Notes under the pieces: generated by a model
What the model was told of the DNA's origin: nothing
The model's input: only the letters and a program-made list of their open reading frames with translations
Databases searched by the model: none
Source of the DNA: Haematobia irritans
Lineage: Eukaryota > Arthropoda > Insecta > Diptera > Muscidae
Assembly (NCBI RefSeq): GCF_050003625.1
Contig: NC_134398.1
Coordinates: 88,475,983-88,539,982, forward strand
Length of the DNA: 64,000 nt
Direction of reading: 5' to 3'
Shown: piece by piece, positions 1 to 11,254 of the stretch
Layout of the letters: the number at the start of each line of letters is the position of its first letter
How positions within the stretch are numbered: position 1 is the first letter of the stretch
Translations under genes and position numbers: made by a program

Positions 1-1422
1 ATATTCGTAAAGGCACACCAGTTTATGAACGATGAAACGTTTAACTTAAGTGTGTAAATATAACCATAGCGATAGGCGGTAGGCGAACACTTATTTACGT
101 GTATTTCTTATGGGAAGCCCAAAATCCGCGACGGAATACCGTGACGGCTAGCGGCGTGTCGCCAAATTAAAACTTATTCTAACTCCTTGGCGAAAACTGG
201 TATAGTGTTGCCATCGCTTATCAATTTTTTTAACTCACCACTAGGAATTGCTGTTGCCTGGACACGTGTAGATTATTTTTTCTTGAAATAATTCAACAAA
301 GAACAAGCCATTGTATGTTTTTATTCAACTTCATTGTTTAATATTGTCAAAGCATGCTGTATTGACAACAAAAACGCTAGGAAACGTGAAAAAGGGAATT
401 ATTCGCCGTCAAGCTTATTGCATTTGCCGTTGCGGCAAAAATGTTTCGCCTAAACTTCATGAAATGTTATCAACCATTTTTGACGAAAATATCTATAAAT
501 TTAATTACATGTGAACTAAAAATATTTCATTGGGTAATTTTCTACCAACAATTATTAACTATAGGAATTGTCACAAAGAAATTGCTATCCACTTTCAAGT
601 TCATTTTTCGTAAAAAAATATTTTCTCATACAAAAAAATCTTATAGTAAATTGCACTTATTATTTAGAAAGTACTTTACATTTCACAAGTAGTTTTACAC
701 CATGACAAACGAATTTTTAACTACCAGTTAAGAATTTTTTTAAGGAAATTTCCATCGTATTTTGTAGGCCATGAACTAAACGAATGCTACTTAGAATTTG
801 AAAATTTCCTTTCGAGTAGTTAATTTTCGTTGAAGATACGAAAAATGAACTAAAATTCTGGAAAATTCTTGTAATAAATTATTGTAAAAATCTTCTTAAA
901 TTTACGAGACATTTTTTTTCTGTGTAGTAAAAATTCGAAATTTCGATAAATTTCTGTAATTGGCCAGTATTTTGAACCTACCAGTTCCGTTTTTAGTAGA
1001 TCCGTAATTTCTCTTCTTAACAGCATTCCCTTCAAAAATCTACGAATTTTAGAAGAAAAATATTCGTGTCCATGTGGTTTGCATTAAAAGTTGTCCACAA
1101 ATTTCAAAACAATAACGAATTTTGACCAGTTTTTTTAGAAAGAGGCAAACACATTCTTTTTGTCGTAACATTTTTTTTATAGATTTCTCCCAATCTTTTT
1201 TTGCTTATTTCTTATAGAACACCAAATAGGGATACGTTTTAAGCTTTTACCGGTCATTTTGGTCAAGTAGTATATGAGGTATTCTCTTCCAAAAATCGGC
1301 AATTTTTCAAAAAGAAAAAATTTTGTTTTCAAAAATTCTCATCGATTGCCAAGCCGATTCCTTTTCACAAAAAGCCCCACCCACATATCCACTAACAAAC
1401 TGTAAAAGTTTTCAACATGCTA
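1..1422. other. AT-rich sequence without recognised gene
   Basis: No coding sequence or element boundary could be supported here. The open frames present are short, use non-ATG starts and consist of low-complexity AT-rich codons. The stretch ends at the TA dinucleotide that flanks the TGACGAAA-type element. Confidence 0.5.
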
Positions 1423-3476
1423 CCACACCGAAAGAAAAAGCGTTCGTCACCTTGACGATTGAGTTTCATCAATGCGTTTTCGTCTATGCGATGAAAAGTT
1501 TCGTCCATGGGAGTATTTCGGTAGTCCACGTGACGAAATCAATCATCAAAGTCAATTTTTGTTCTTTTCATAGTTCGTCACATTGATGATCTAGTTTCGT
1601 CTATGAGACGAAATTATTTTCTTCCCGATTCAGCGAAAGTTAACCAAAATTAACATTTGATTTAAATTAATTTCGTTTATATGAAGTCCCAATATATGAA
1701 GTACACATATTAATAGAAATTGGACAAAAGTTTTAAGTGTTTTATTTTCATGATGTATCAAGGATGCTGGTTTTCGTCAATGCGATGAAAGAATCTTCAA
1801 ATTGATGAAGCACAGTTTTCTCTGAAATGTGTATCAAAAAATCTCAATGCTATATTGATGTTTGTAATTTTTCCATTAGTACTAAAGTGAAGCACCTAAA
1901 AGTCGAATCAATAGTCAATGTGACGAAACAGTGTTCAATGTGATGATAAAATTCATACGTTCTGTAGATGTGTGTTTATTTCTCTACCTAAAAAAACACA
2001 CACACACAACCAAATACGCTTGCTACGTTTTGTTTTTAAAATAACTGTACACAGTTTTTATTAATGAGAGCTAAGTTATTTTTGTTGGGTATTTCATGCT
2101 CTCTCCACCTTAACTTAACTCAGACGAGTATTTGAGCAAACATTTGTTCACATGTTTGTTTTTAAATTGGCTTCCAAGACATATGAGAACAATAAAAGTT
2201 GTCAAATTGACGAAAATAGTAATCAAATAGACGAAAAGTTTCATCTACTCCGTTGACATGTATTCAAATACTAATGCAATAACACATCCATACGTAGTTG
2301 TGTGGTAGAAATATTGTTTTTTTTTTCTGTGCGGTAAGAACATTTCAAATGGTTCCTCACAGTTGTTGAGTTTAGTCCAAAGTGTAAAGTTGGTCGCGCG
2401 TGCCGAAAATAAAGGGCTAATGATTAAAGATGTGAAAGTGAAAAGAAAAACAAAAATGTGAGTAAAAATAAAAAAACATGAAGTGTTATATATGGAAAAA
2501 AAATTTCAACCAAAATGACGATTTTTTTTTTTGGTCAATTTATTTTTTTATAACATTTATATGTTTATGAAAGTATTTCTAAATTTACAGATAAATGCCG
2601 CAACATTTTTCGTTCTGTGAAAACCGAATACGGATAAAGAAATTAAAGAACAAAAATGAATTGGATGAGCAAACAATTCAAAACGAAAAGGAACAGTTGG
2701 GCACAAAAAGGGTGAGTTAAATTTTGTTCTAAAAAGATCGAATATATTTTACAATAATTTAAAATTTCAATTTTTAAATTATTCTTTATAATTTTCTTAC
2801 TCCACAGGATGAACCCATAAAACTTTTCGTCCTTGGTGATCTAAACACTAATTAAGGTAACAGAATGTTTGTGTGTCTAGATGGTCAATTTATCAAAATC
2901 AACAGCTTTGGTAGATGTGTATGAAAAATTTTGTATACGTTTTTACTTCGTTCGTTGTACATATTTCAAATAAATAAAATTTATTTAATTAAAATAAAAA
3001 ACAATATGGTTCTTTATTAAAAGTGTCGTAGAAAATATTTCTAATAATCAATTTATCAATTTGATGTTTACATCGTATTGATGAATCGATTACATCAAAT
3101 TGATGAATCTATTACATCATATTGATGAATGGATTACGTAAATTTTAGGGAAAGAGTTCATCGCTATGACGATGGCGTTTGTAGCGATGACGAACGAGGA
3201 TCGTACTTTTGAAGAATTGCATCATCGCATGGATGAAAGAGAATAATCGCAGATACGAAAAATATCATCACATAGATGAAATACATTCATCATCTGGACG
3301 TAACATAGTTGTATATGGGATGTAAATAAGTTCATCACAGGGATGAATTCAATTCATCGCTATGACGAAAAAATCGTCAATGGGATGAAATGTTACGTTA
3401 GCTCATTTTTGACGAAAAATTCGTCACCGTGATGTAAAGATTCATCCTCATGACGTACTTTTTCCTTTCAGTGCAG
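1423..3476. mobile_element. Non-autonomous DNA element with TGACGAAA/GATGAA subterminal repeats
   Basis: The two ends form imperfect inverted repeats of about 27 bp: the left end reads CACACCGAAAGAAAAAG and the right end, reverse-complemented, reads GCACTGAAAGGAAAAAG. Each is followed inward by many copies of TCGTCA/TGACGAA and GATGAAA in both orientations (about 1440-1960 and 3050-3460). The outer flanks are TA on both sides (1421-1422 and 3477-3478), as expected of a TA target duplication. No transposase is visible. The interior (about 2380-2980) has a different texture and holds a possible small spliced transcript, described separately. Boundaries are seen directly; assignment to a DNA transposon class is inference from structure. 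Confidence 0.6.
2595..2855 (+). CDS. Possible two-exon 54-residue ORF inside the TGACGAAA element
   Basis: An ATG at 2595 lies just after a pyrimidine-rich splice acceptor (TTTACAG ending at 2590). The frame runs to 2711, where a strong donor GTGAGT follows. A 96-nt intron (2712-2807) ends in TTCTTACTCCACAG. The frame continues in phase to a TAA at 2853-2855. The predicted protein is 39 + 15 residues, starts MPQHFSFCENRIRIK and ends VLGDLNTN. It is Lys/Glu/Asn-rich with no domain I recognise. A further donor-like GTGAGTA follows about 2455, suggesting an upstream non-coding exon, and AATAAA signals lie near 2970. It could be a piece of host gene captured by the element, a remnant of the element's own gene, or a chance frame. 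Function unknown. Confidence 0.3.
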
Positions 3477-4056
3477 TAAACAGCTGAGAAATATGCAAAT
3501 TTGTCAAAGTTTTGCAAAACAAAATAAATTGTGGTTCCCATATATTGCGAACGGTAAAAGATAATCGTATTCGTACACGAACTTTTTTGTGTAGCTTAAC
3601 AAGTTCAGCAAAGAAAAATCATCGAAACCGGTTCAAAATTGAGGATTTGACAGCTAAATCAAAATTTAATACCCCCGAGGTGACCAACTTTCAAATCCTA
3701 CAGGTCATCACAAATTTGCAAACTTAGAGGAAAACACTTCAGCTTTTACACTAAAAAAAATATGTTGATATCTTTATCTGTTCAAAACTTGCAGAATTTT
3801 TTCCATTTGAACGAAAAGTAAAATTTGGTAAATTTATAAAATCGAATAATTTCTTGTACATTGATTGTATAACAGAAAAAATTGCTGAAAAAATATGAAG
3901 AAAAAGAAGTTTAAGTTGTGGTACGGTGACATTAGGCAAATATTTGACAGAAATCAAAAACGAATTCGTCGTCGCAGTCAAACCAGCAAATATACTAACC
4001 TCATATTTGGGGTTTAATATAACGATAACAGTATTTTCAAAACGTGTATTCAGATA
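3477..4056. other. AT-rich sequence without recognised gene
   Basis: Between the TGACGAAA element and the pogo-like element. Only short frames without similarity to any family I know; nothing else seen. Confidence 0.4.
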
Positions 4057-5439
4057 CAGTGCACTTGCGGTAACATGAACACCGCATAACGTGAACCCGC
4101 ATTTTCTAAAACTAACTACTCCGTAACGCTGAAAACCATGAAATTTGACTTTAAAGGCAGATTCCCAATGCCAAATACAATTTCAAATACACCTGCGGTC
4201 GTCTCTAGTTTTGCTTTTTTCATTAATTTTAATTATTAATTTAAATTGCTTTATAACTCCATACCCACTGATGTTTTTCGATCTCTTTTTTTTAATTTTT
4301 TCATGTAATTAAATTAGGTTTTTCATATTACTAATAACATAAATAAAAGACTATCACGCTAAAATGCGTAAACTCAGGAATATGGCTGTGTTTTGTTCGG
4401 AAATCGCTGAAGTTCGCTAACGTGAACTCTCTTGGTTCCCGCACCCTTACAAAAAATCGCTTCTGTAACATATACTCCCAAACATATTTTGCCTCAAGCA
4501 TATACATTTTTGGGTATTGCCCAAACATTTATATGTTTGATCTCTTCCAATATATAATATGTTTGAAAGCATATTGGTCTAAACAATATATGTTTGGGTA
4601 GTCTAAGTTCCAAACATTTTGTATTTTTGCATCCAAATTCAATAATGTTGTCTTCCAAAAAACAATATGTTATTATGTGAACATGTAATATGTTTGGAAG
4701 CATTTTGCACCCAAAAATATTATATACTTAAAAAAAATTCTCCCAAACAATATTGTGCTCAAAATTTTATTTATTTATTTATATATTTACAATCATAATG
4801 AATTATGAAAATAAACAGGTAATATAGGTGCTAACAACATAAGTTTTCGACCTGAATGCTCAAAATTTTGTTTCTGCCTAATTGTATATTCCCCCACATC
4901 TTTCTCACTTCCACGAGATTTTTTAGTTCTTAGCACTTTTTTCTATGATACAAACATTGTAGAAGAAATTATTCAATTTTATGTTTTTTTTTATTTTTTA
5001 ATTTTACCTTTTGCCGGACGGGGATTCGAACAGCGGACCACACAGTTTGTAAGGATCAAAGAAGTAGCAGATCAATTGCCCAAGGAAAAATAAAATGTTA
5101 ATTTTGTAATAACAAGCAACAACCACCAACTTAATTCAATATCGCTCCCTGGTAAATAGCGCTCCAAGCTACTAAACACATATATGTTTATAGGCTATTT
5201 CTAAATTAATATATGTTTGCATCCAAGCATATTATATTTACAAACATTTTATGTCCCAAACATAATATGTTCTAACATATTAACATATATGTCCCAAACA
5301 TGTTATGCTAGTTTATGAACATTATATGCTTGCACTCAAAAATATTGTGTTTAAAAATTTGTGTTCCAAACATATAATGTTTATAGCCAAACATATGAAA
5401 AACATTCTTTTTCATCCGTGCGTAAACGCGAGTGCACTG
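4057..5439. mobile_element. pogo/Tigger-like non-autonomous element, copy 1, split by another element
   Basis: The left end starts CAGTGCACTTGCGGTAAC and the right end is the inverted form (GCGAGTGCACTG, ending 5439). TA flanks both ends (4055-4056, 5440-5441). Short terminal repeats starting CAGTG with a TA duplication resemble pogo/Tigger elements of the Tc1/mariner superfamily. The element is only about 0.4 kb once the 979-bp insertion at 4442-5420 is removed. Repeated GTAACGTGAAC motifs occur near both ends. A second copy lies at 54690-55591. Compared with that copy, a few bases next to the insertion are missing here. Confidence 0.6.
4442..5420 (-). mobile_element. Element B copy 1 (ATGTTTGG-repeat element with SINE-like core)
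   Basis: A 979-bp insertion in the pogo-like element, inverted and about 90% similar by eye to 7624-8599. Both arms are full of CAAACATAT/ATATGTTTGG repeats. The ends begin CACCCTTACAAAAAA and, inverted, CACGGATGAAAAAG. The core (about 4850-5100, minus sense) includes a tRNA-like segment with a B-box-type GTTCGAATCCCC motif followed by the same tail found in the tRNA-bearing element X. The flanking dinucleotide here is CG on both sides rather than TA. No transposase frame is present. Confidence 0.65.
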
Positions 5440-5441
5440 TA

Positions 5442-6374
5442 TTTCGAAAATGCCCCTGGAAGACAGTTTGACACTCATTTCGGTCAAATAATTGCCTAGC
5501 GTGACCATACCTTTTACGTTATATGTTATTGTCAAAAAAAAAATTTAAAATGTCGGAAGTACTGTTGTTTGAGTTACACGCCAACGTAACGGATGCGTAG
5601 GGTGCGTTTACAACAAGTTAAGAAACGAAAAACAATCTAAAATATGGACGCGGAATTATAGAGGAAGTTTGAGAAATATAAAGTCCTATACTTTAAAAAG
5701 TGCGTGAAATATAACAACATAATAAAACGCATAGAGACGAGGTACGCAATCAGCAAGTCTATTGGTGTTCCGACGTATGCTTTGTAATTAAATTGAAAAA
5801 TCGTATTCGTCAACGTATTCTAATATAATGTACGCCGGATGATAGTAATTCCACGTTTATTGCACAAAAAAAATAATTTTTGGATTCAATCACGAATTAA
5901 TTTTCAATTGAATTGAAATTTTTAATTGATTACTTTTGCCTATCCATAACCTACATGGCATTTTCTGAAAATGTTTTATTTATGAAAAAGGCCGAACAAA
6001 TGAACCCAATACGATATATAGAATAAATTATTTTTTTTAATTCTATAAGGTAGGAGGTATCTCTGTTTCATTAGCATTGAAAAAGGTTCAATTTGAAATG
6101 GAAAAGGTTTCATTTTGCTTGAAAGGGTTTGATGTGACAAAGGCAAGAATAGAATTATTAAAAATATCGATGATATGAGTTTCGAATTTCTTCCGCATCC
6201 CTTGTCTATTCCATGTTTTACCACTGTGCTCCGATCGAGGTGGTCACTGATATTAGGGCTGCCACATTCAAAATTAAATATCCTATATTCATAAGTTAAT
6301 AATCCGATGTATGCGTAAGTCTCTTTTAAAGGAAAGCTCAAATCATATGGATATATTTGTAGAAGCTCTATCTA
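5442..6374. other. Intergenic AT-rich stretch
   Basis: Apart from the possible helix-turn-helix fossil at 5713-5787 and a fragment of the ATTAATT-type repeat near 5860-5930, nothing is recognised. A 121-codon minus-strand frame (5976-6341) shows no domain, no repeat and no splice context, and I do not treat it as a gene. Confidence 0.35.
5713..5787 (+). pseudogene. Possible fossil of a pogo-type helix-turn-helix
   Basis: A short open stretch reads NNIIKRIETRYAISKSIGV followed by PTYAL and a stop. This resembles the first DNA-binding helix-turn-helix of pogo/Tigger/CENP-B-type transposases (pattern IIKxIE...SxxxxxGVPxSTL). Upstream sequence is broken by stops in all frames. It lies 270 bp outside the pogo-like ends at 5439, so a link with that element is only suggestive. 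The match is short and may be chance. Confidence 0.25.
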
Positions 6375-6938
6375 CACAGAAAAAAATGAAGCAAAATAAA
6401 AATCAATTATTGGCATAATTGAATGAAAAAATTATATCAAATACCATTTTTATTAAGTCAAATACGAAAATAATTGGTTGAATGAAAAACTGTCAAAAAT
6501 ATCCAAATTCTCTGGTAATTGAATTCACAACAGATCAATTACTATGTTCAATTGGACTAAGTGTAAAAGTTGTTGATTTAAGTATAATGTGTAATTGCCT
6601 GATAAAACTGTTTATGACGTTGCTACGTAATGAAAAATAAATAAATACAAACAACAAAATGACATTTATTGTTATTATTAAGAAACTTCTCATGTATATG
6701 GTCGAATTTATCAAGCAAATAAACCGTGGCATCGGTAACGCGATTCGAAATGTTTACATTAACAACATTTTTAGCGCATCATATTTTATTTTTACCGCAG
6801 GTAAGTACCTTTATCTAAATACCAGTTCTTTGGTCAAGCGCATTTTTTGTGGAAACTACACTGAAAGAATTCTCTTCGTAAAAATGAACATTTTCATTGT
6901 GAGTCTAACGTGTCACGTGTTGGAGGAACATATAACTA

Positions 6939-7228
6939 GAGGTGGGCGCGTGACACGAAATTCTCGTGACACGCGTGAATCACGTGAGTCGTAAATAAAA
7001 TCCAAAGCAGCTCTCGTGAATATGCGTGAGTGGGACTAAAATAAATATGCCGTACGTAAGAAATAAAATCGGTTCGTGAATGTGCGTGAATAAAATTTCG
7101 TGCGTGAGTACTGGTTTTCATTTCGTGAATGTGCGTGAGTGGGATTGGCTACCTCACGTATCGTGCGTAAATAAATGCTTCGTGAATGTGCGTGAGTGTG
7201 TGTGAAAATTCAGTCACGCGCACACCTC
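6939..7228. mobile_element. GAGGTG-ended MITE, copy 1
   Basis: Inverted ends GAGGTGGGCGCGTGAC and GAGGTGTGCGCGTGAC, flanked by TA at 6937-6938 and 7229-7230. The interior is filled with CGTGAATGTGCGTGAG-type repeats and CACGAAATTCTCGTG palindromes. No coding capacity. Related CACGAA-rich sequence continues for about 250 bp outside the right end. Confidence 0.7.
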
Positions 7229-7623
7229 TAATATTTACGAAATTCTCGTGTACGTTCACGCAAACAGAACTTGTAAAGACGATTAACGATTCACAAAAAT
7301 TTTTAGACTCACGAAAATTCTCGTGTTTTCGACTAGTAGTCGGGATCACGACGAATCACGCATATTTCACAGCATGATCTTTTTACGAAATAATGTAATA
7401 TATTTAGTATGTATTTCGTATATTCGTAAAAAGTCGTTCGTAAATTTACAAAATTCGCTGAAAACTTTGATAAATATGTAAATGAATTCTCTCGTATAAA
7501 CTTACATACATCCTGAATTGGACCATTCAAAAACTTGGGAAAAAGCTTTGGAATATACATATAATAACACTCTTTCTATTTTGTTTTTACGATTAGGACG
7601 TGTACACGTCACACTGGTCTATA

Positions 7624-8599
7624 CACGGATGAAAAGGAGTGTTTTTCATATGTTTGGCTATAAACATTATATGTTTGGAACACACATTTTTAAACACAAT
7701 ATTTTTGAGTGCAAGCATATAATGTTCATAAACTAGCATAACATGTTTGGGACATATATGTTAATATGTTAGAACATATTATGTTTGGGACATAAAATGT
7801 TTGTAAATATAATATGCTTGGATGCAAACATATATTAATTTAGAAATAGCCTATAAACATATATGTGTTTAGTAGCTTGGAACGCTATTTAACAGGGAGC
7901 GATATTGAATTATGTTGGTGGTTGTTGCTTGTTATTACAAAATTAACATTTTATTTTTCCTTGGGCAATTGATCAGCTACTTCTTGGATCCTTACAAACT
8001 GTGTGGTCCGCTGTTCGAATCCCCGTCCGGCAAAAGGTAAAATTAAAATAAAAAAATCATACAATTGAATAATTTCTTCTACAATGTTTGTATTACAGAA
8101 AAAGGTGCTAAGAACTAAAAAATCTCGTGGAAGTGAGAAAGATGTGGGGGAATATACAATTGGGCAGAAACAATATTTTGAGCATTCAGGTCGAAAACCT
8201 ATGTTGTTAGCACCTATATTACCTGTTTATTTTCATAATTCATTATGATTGTAAATATATAAATAAATAAATAAAATTTTGAGCACAATATTGTTTGGGA
8301 GAATTTTTTTTAAGCATATAATATTTTTGGGTGCAAAATGTTTCCAAACATATTATATGTTCACATAATAACATGTTGATTTTTGGAAGACAACATTATT
8401 GAATTTGGATGCAAAAATACAAAATGTTTGGAACTTAGACTACCCAAACATATATTGTTTAGACCAATATGCTTTCAAACATATTATATATTGGAAGAGA
8501 TCAAACATATAAATGTTTGGGCAATACCCAATAATGTATATGCTTGAAGCAAAATATGTTTGGGAGTATATGTTACAGAAGCGATTTTTTGTGAGCGTG
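7624..8599 (+). mobile_element. Element B copy 2 (ATGTTTGG-repeat element with SINE-like core)
   Basis: A 976-bp element starting CACGGATGAAAAGG and ending in the inverse of CACGCTCACAAAAAATCGC, with TA on both sides (7622-7623, 8600-8601). It is the reverse-oriented twin of 4442-5420. Dozens of ATATGTTTGG/CCAAACATAT motifs occupy the arms. The core at about 7965-8210 holds a degenerate tRNA-like segment (GTTCGAATCCCCGTCCGGC) and a tail (CTCGTGGAAGTGAG...) shared with the SINE-like part of element X. Confidence 0.7.
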
Positions 8600-8798
8600 T
8601 AAATGGATATAAGCGGACTGTCAAAAATATGTGGGCTATAGGAAAATGTGTTTACTTCGAAAACGGGGAGTTCGTGCTTCAATTCTTCCCACAAACAAAA
8701 AAATCATATAAATCTTTGAAATCTTTTTGAAACTTTGAAATGAATAAAAGTTTGTATTACAGAAGAGCAAGATGCCGAGAGAGAGAGAAGAGAGAAGT

Positions 8799-8880
8799 TC
8801 ACCACTGTGGTATCACAATGGACTGAATAGTCTAAGTGAGCCTGATACATCGGGCTGCCACATAACCTAACCAAACCTAA
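8799..8880 (+). mobile_element. 5'-truncated LINE tail (same family as 38676-42785)
   Basis: The sequence GTATCACAATGGACTGAATA, then AGTGAGCCTGA, a CGGGCTGCCAC motif and a CCTAACC-type repeat tail, matches the 3' end of the full-length LINE at 38676-42785. Only the last ~80 bp are present, as expected of a dead-on-arrival insertion. Confidence 0.65.
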
Positions 8881-9597
8881 GATGCCGAAACAAACCGCAT
8901 AGAAATGAGGAAGATTAGGAAAGCAATTACAGCAGATGGTACAGATAATTTAAAAACAGCTTTTTCTTTGTGAGTGAGCCTGTTAAATATGTCGTTTATA
9001 ACAAATATTCTGTATTTTTTCCAAACATGTACTTCGCTGTATTTACAATTATATATATTTTTAATTTTGTTTATAATAAACGCATAAATCCGTTTTTCAG
9101 AGTGTATTTGTATACTTTTCTTAAACCAATAATGATTATATAGTACAAAGATTATATTGATTACCATCATAATAAACACAATTACGGTAGTAATTGTACA
9201 GGTAAATATTGTACTCAGTTCAATTATGGCTGTAATTGGAAAAGCTTATATACTTCAAATACTAATGTATTTGGATTGAGTACTATGTCATTTGGATATT
9301 ATGACAAATTCCAATTACCTTTATACTCAACACAAATATTCCTTCATTTGAAAATAATTTTATGACAACCTTACAATTTGGGTAATTTTATGACAACCTT
9401 ACAATTTGGGTTTATGATTTTCGTTATAAGCTGAAAATCAAATACAAAAATAATTGAAATCACAATTTTTGTATTTGATTCAAGTATTCACTTTTTTCTG
9501 TGTATGACACATACCGGAGGCTTTTCACCTTAAAGTTAATGAATTTTGTTCCAATGCCACTCTAAACATGAATTATTATTATTATTCATATTTTCAG

Positions 9598-9793
9598 TCC
9601 GGCTATTTGGATGTTGTCGTGCCTCCTGATATTTTAAATCATCCAGACCAAAATCTCGAAGAAAATTTAACCAACGAAGGTGGAACAATAACTCTTGTCT
9701 GCAGTGCAACCGGAGTGCCGATGCCAACTGTCCAATGGAGGAGAGAAGGTGGCAAAGAAATAATTCTGCGAACCGAATCCCGCGAAAAGCAAG
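9598..9793 (+). CDS. Exon of a DIP/lachesin-type immunoglobulin-superfamily protein (first half of an Ig domain)
   Basis: Encodes 65 residues plus one base. The exon follows an acceptor (TATTTTCAG, ending 9597) and ends at donor GTATGT (9794). It begins SGYLDVVVPPDIL, the linker typical of the step from Ig1 to Ig2 in fly Dpr-interacting proteins and lachesin-like proteins. It then contains the first half of an I-set Ig domain: Cys35 in LVCSATG and the core Trp47 in VQWRRE. These are cell-surface adhesion proteins that, in the known family, bind Dpr partners during synapse formation. Family assignment rests on the VVPPDI linker, Ig core residues and the next exon. The specific DIP paralogue cannot be named. 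No signal peptide or Ig1 exon occurs upstream in the window. Confidence 0.85.
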
Positions 9794-9951
9794 GTATGTA
9801 TGTTTATAACAGATATCCCTGATAAGCTAAAGGAAGATTTTTTAAGAGGTATAAAAAAAAATTTTTCCAAAAAAACAAAAATTTAATGTTTGTTTTAAAC
9901 ATGCATATAAATGAAGTCTAATGAAGTTTCTACGAAATCTCTTATTTTTAG

Positions 9952-10083
9952 TGGTAAAAACCGTTGAAGGAGAGAGGTTAGTGCTGGGGAACGTTCACAG
10001 AACCGACATGGGTGGATATTTGTGCATAGCTTCCAATGGAGTACCCCCATCTGTGAGCAAACGTTTCGATGTCCACGTAAATT
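9952..10083 (+). CDS. Next exon of the DIP/lachesin-type gene (second half of the Ig domain)
   Basis: Separated from the previous exon by a 158-bp intron (9794-9951, GTATGT...TTTTTAG) in phase 1. The joined frame stays open. It encodes 44 residues including the Ig signature DMGGYLC (Asp84, Tyr88 and Cys90 of the joined fragment) and then IASNGVPPSVSKRF, which is near-diagnostic of the second Ig domain of DIP-type proteins. The exon ends at GTAAGT (10084), again in phase 1. The expected third Ig domain exon is not found in the remaining 54 kb on the + strand. So either the following intron is very long or the gene copy is incomplete here. Confidence 0.85.
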
Positions 10084-10792
10084 GTAAGTACACATCCAAA
10101 GTAAATCGAATAAACTCCTTCTTGGTCATCTCATTTACATTTGGTTGTTGACCGATTAAACAAATTAACAGCTTGTTTAAAAATCTGGTCTTCGTTCGCT
10201 TACAGAATGAAACGACAAGTCAATGCTCACTGGCTGCAATCCTTTCGTTTTGCAGAAATGACGTTCAGAAATAAAGCAAATCTAGTAACTGATAAGATGA
10301 TTAACGTGTTTTAGGGTCAATATGTGGTAAATACGGGTTTTTATCGATCTATTTTCAATATAGTCGTCATATTGATTGTTTAAAAAGAGGACCGAAAAGT
10401 ATTGTTCATAGCAATACTTGACTTCTATGAGCCACGTGTTCGATTCCCCGAGGACACTATCGCGAAGTTGGGCATTTCTTCCCGAACGGGGACACTAACT
10501 CGATAAGAAGTTGTTATCGCCTATGAAAGTTTTATCTTCCATGGCGAAACTACGAAAGCCAAATGTAGGCGAAAGCGAGTGACTGCCGTTCGGTCACATT
10601 TGCTTCCGTTCGGATACTAGGAATAGGCAGTAAATAAAAAAGAAGGGTATCGCAAACGTTGTTCTTTTTTGCATTTTTTGGTTTCTCTCAAAATAAAAAA
10701 TAAATAAAAATTTATATACAATTACGAGATCAGTAACTGCAATGGACTGTATATATCACTTAATTCTCCCGGAACATTAAAAGAAAGAAAAC
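10084..10792 (+). other. Start of the downstream intron; low-similarity repeat sequence
   Basis: Begins with a consensus donor. A B-box-like motif TGTTCGATTCCCC at about 10437 may belong to a decayed tRNA-derived SINE, but the A box is not convincing. No exon recognised. Confidence 0.35.
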
Positions 10793-11107
10793 AGAAAGAG
10801 AAAAAAAGGTTTTTCTTTTGTTAGAGTTTTTTGAATTCCTTCGAGAATTTTACATTTTTATCACCAAAACAATTCGTTTGTTACAAATTTTTAATGTTTT
10901 CAATAAAAAAAAATATTTTCGAACCAACAACACAGTCCATTTCGTTTATATCAAGCACTGTTCTTTTCTGACTTTAAGTCTTAATAAGACACATTTTACA
11001 GTTCATAGTAAAAATGTAATATAGTAGTACGTAATGTTGAACTTTTTTTTGGGAATCTTCCAAACATATCTGGAATATATGTAAAAACAAAAATAAAACT
11101 TAATGGT

Positions 11108-11188
11108 GTTCGGTCGAAGCAGGTATAGAACTCACCTCCCTTTGGTATGCAAGGCGGACGTAGCAACCACGGCTCCACGGTGCCCAAC
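11108..11188 (-). repeat. tRNA-like segment in element X copy 3 (minus)
   Basis: On the minus strand it has a GCACCGTGGAGCCGTGG-type A-box region and a degraded B box near the end (corresponding to GGTTCGATCCC in the other copies). Intact versions are at 57360-57435 and 59431-59506. It is a tRNA-derived repeat, not a functional tRNA: the fold is imperfect and it is embedded in a transposon. Confidence 0.5.
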
Positions 11189-11254
11189 TAAATGTATGTT
11201 TCTGTTAAATAAAGTTTGTTTAATTAGCTCGTGGGCGCCGCAAGCTTTGCTATA

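Larger units (their letters stand above)
6375..9502. mobile_element. Composite TA-flanked element interrupted by two insertions
   Basis: Left end CACAGAAAAAAATGAA (TA at 6373-6374) and right end, inverted, CACAGAAAAAAGTGAA (TA at 9503-9504) match over about 16 bases. Similar AATAATTGG/TCAAATAC motifs lie inside each end. Between them are a GAGGTG-ended MITE (6939-7228), element B (7624-8599) and a LINE tail fragment (8799-8880). It could be one element of roughly 1.8 kb split by later insertions, or two half-elements that happen to face each other. Its right end lies only 95 bp from the DIP-type exon. Confidence 0.4.

Noticed and set aside
311..692. Overlapping 67- and 83-codon frames
   Set aside because: The first begins at TTG, the second has biased AT-rich codons (Phe/Lys/Ile), and neither has splice signals or a known motif.
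5976..6341. 121-codon minus-strand frame
   Set aside because: No domain, no conserved motif and no support from flanking signals. It is likely a chance frame.
6659..6994. 111-codon frame beginning MTFIVIIKKLLMYMVEFI
   Set aside because: It runs into the GAGGTG MITE at 6939 and has no similarity that I can recognise; a GTAAGT-like donor at about 6801 is not matched by a convincing downstream exon.
6935..7380. CRISPR-like regular repeats (CGTGAATGTGCGTGAG)
   Set aside because: The repeats are irregular, palindromic and inside a MITE in a eukaryotic genome; no spacer structure.
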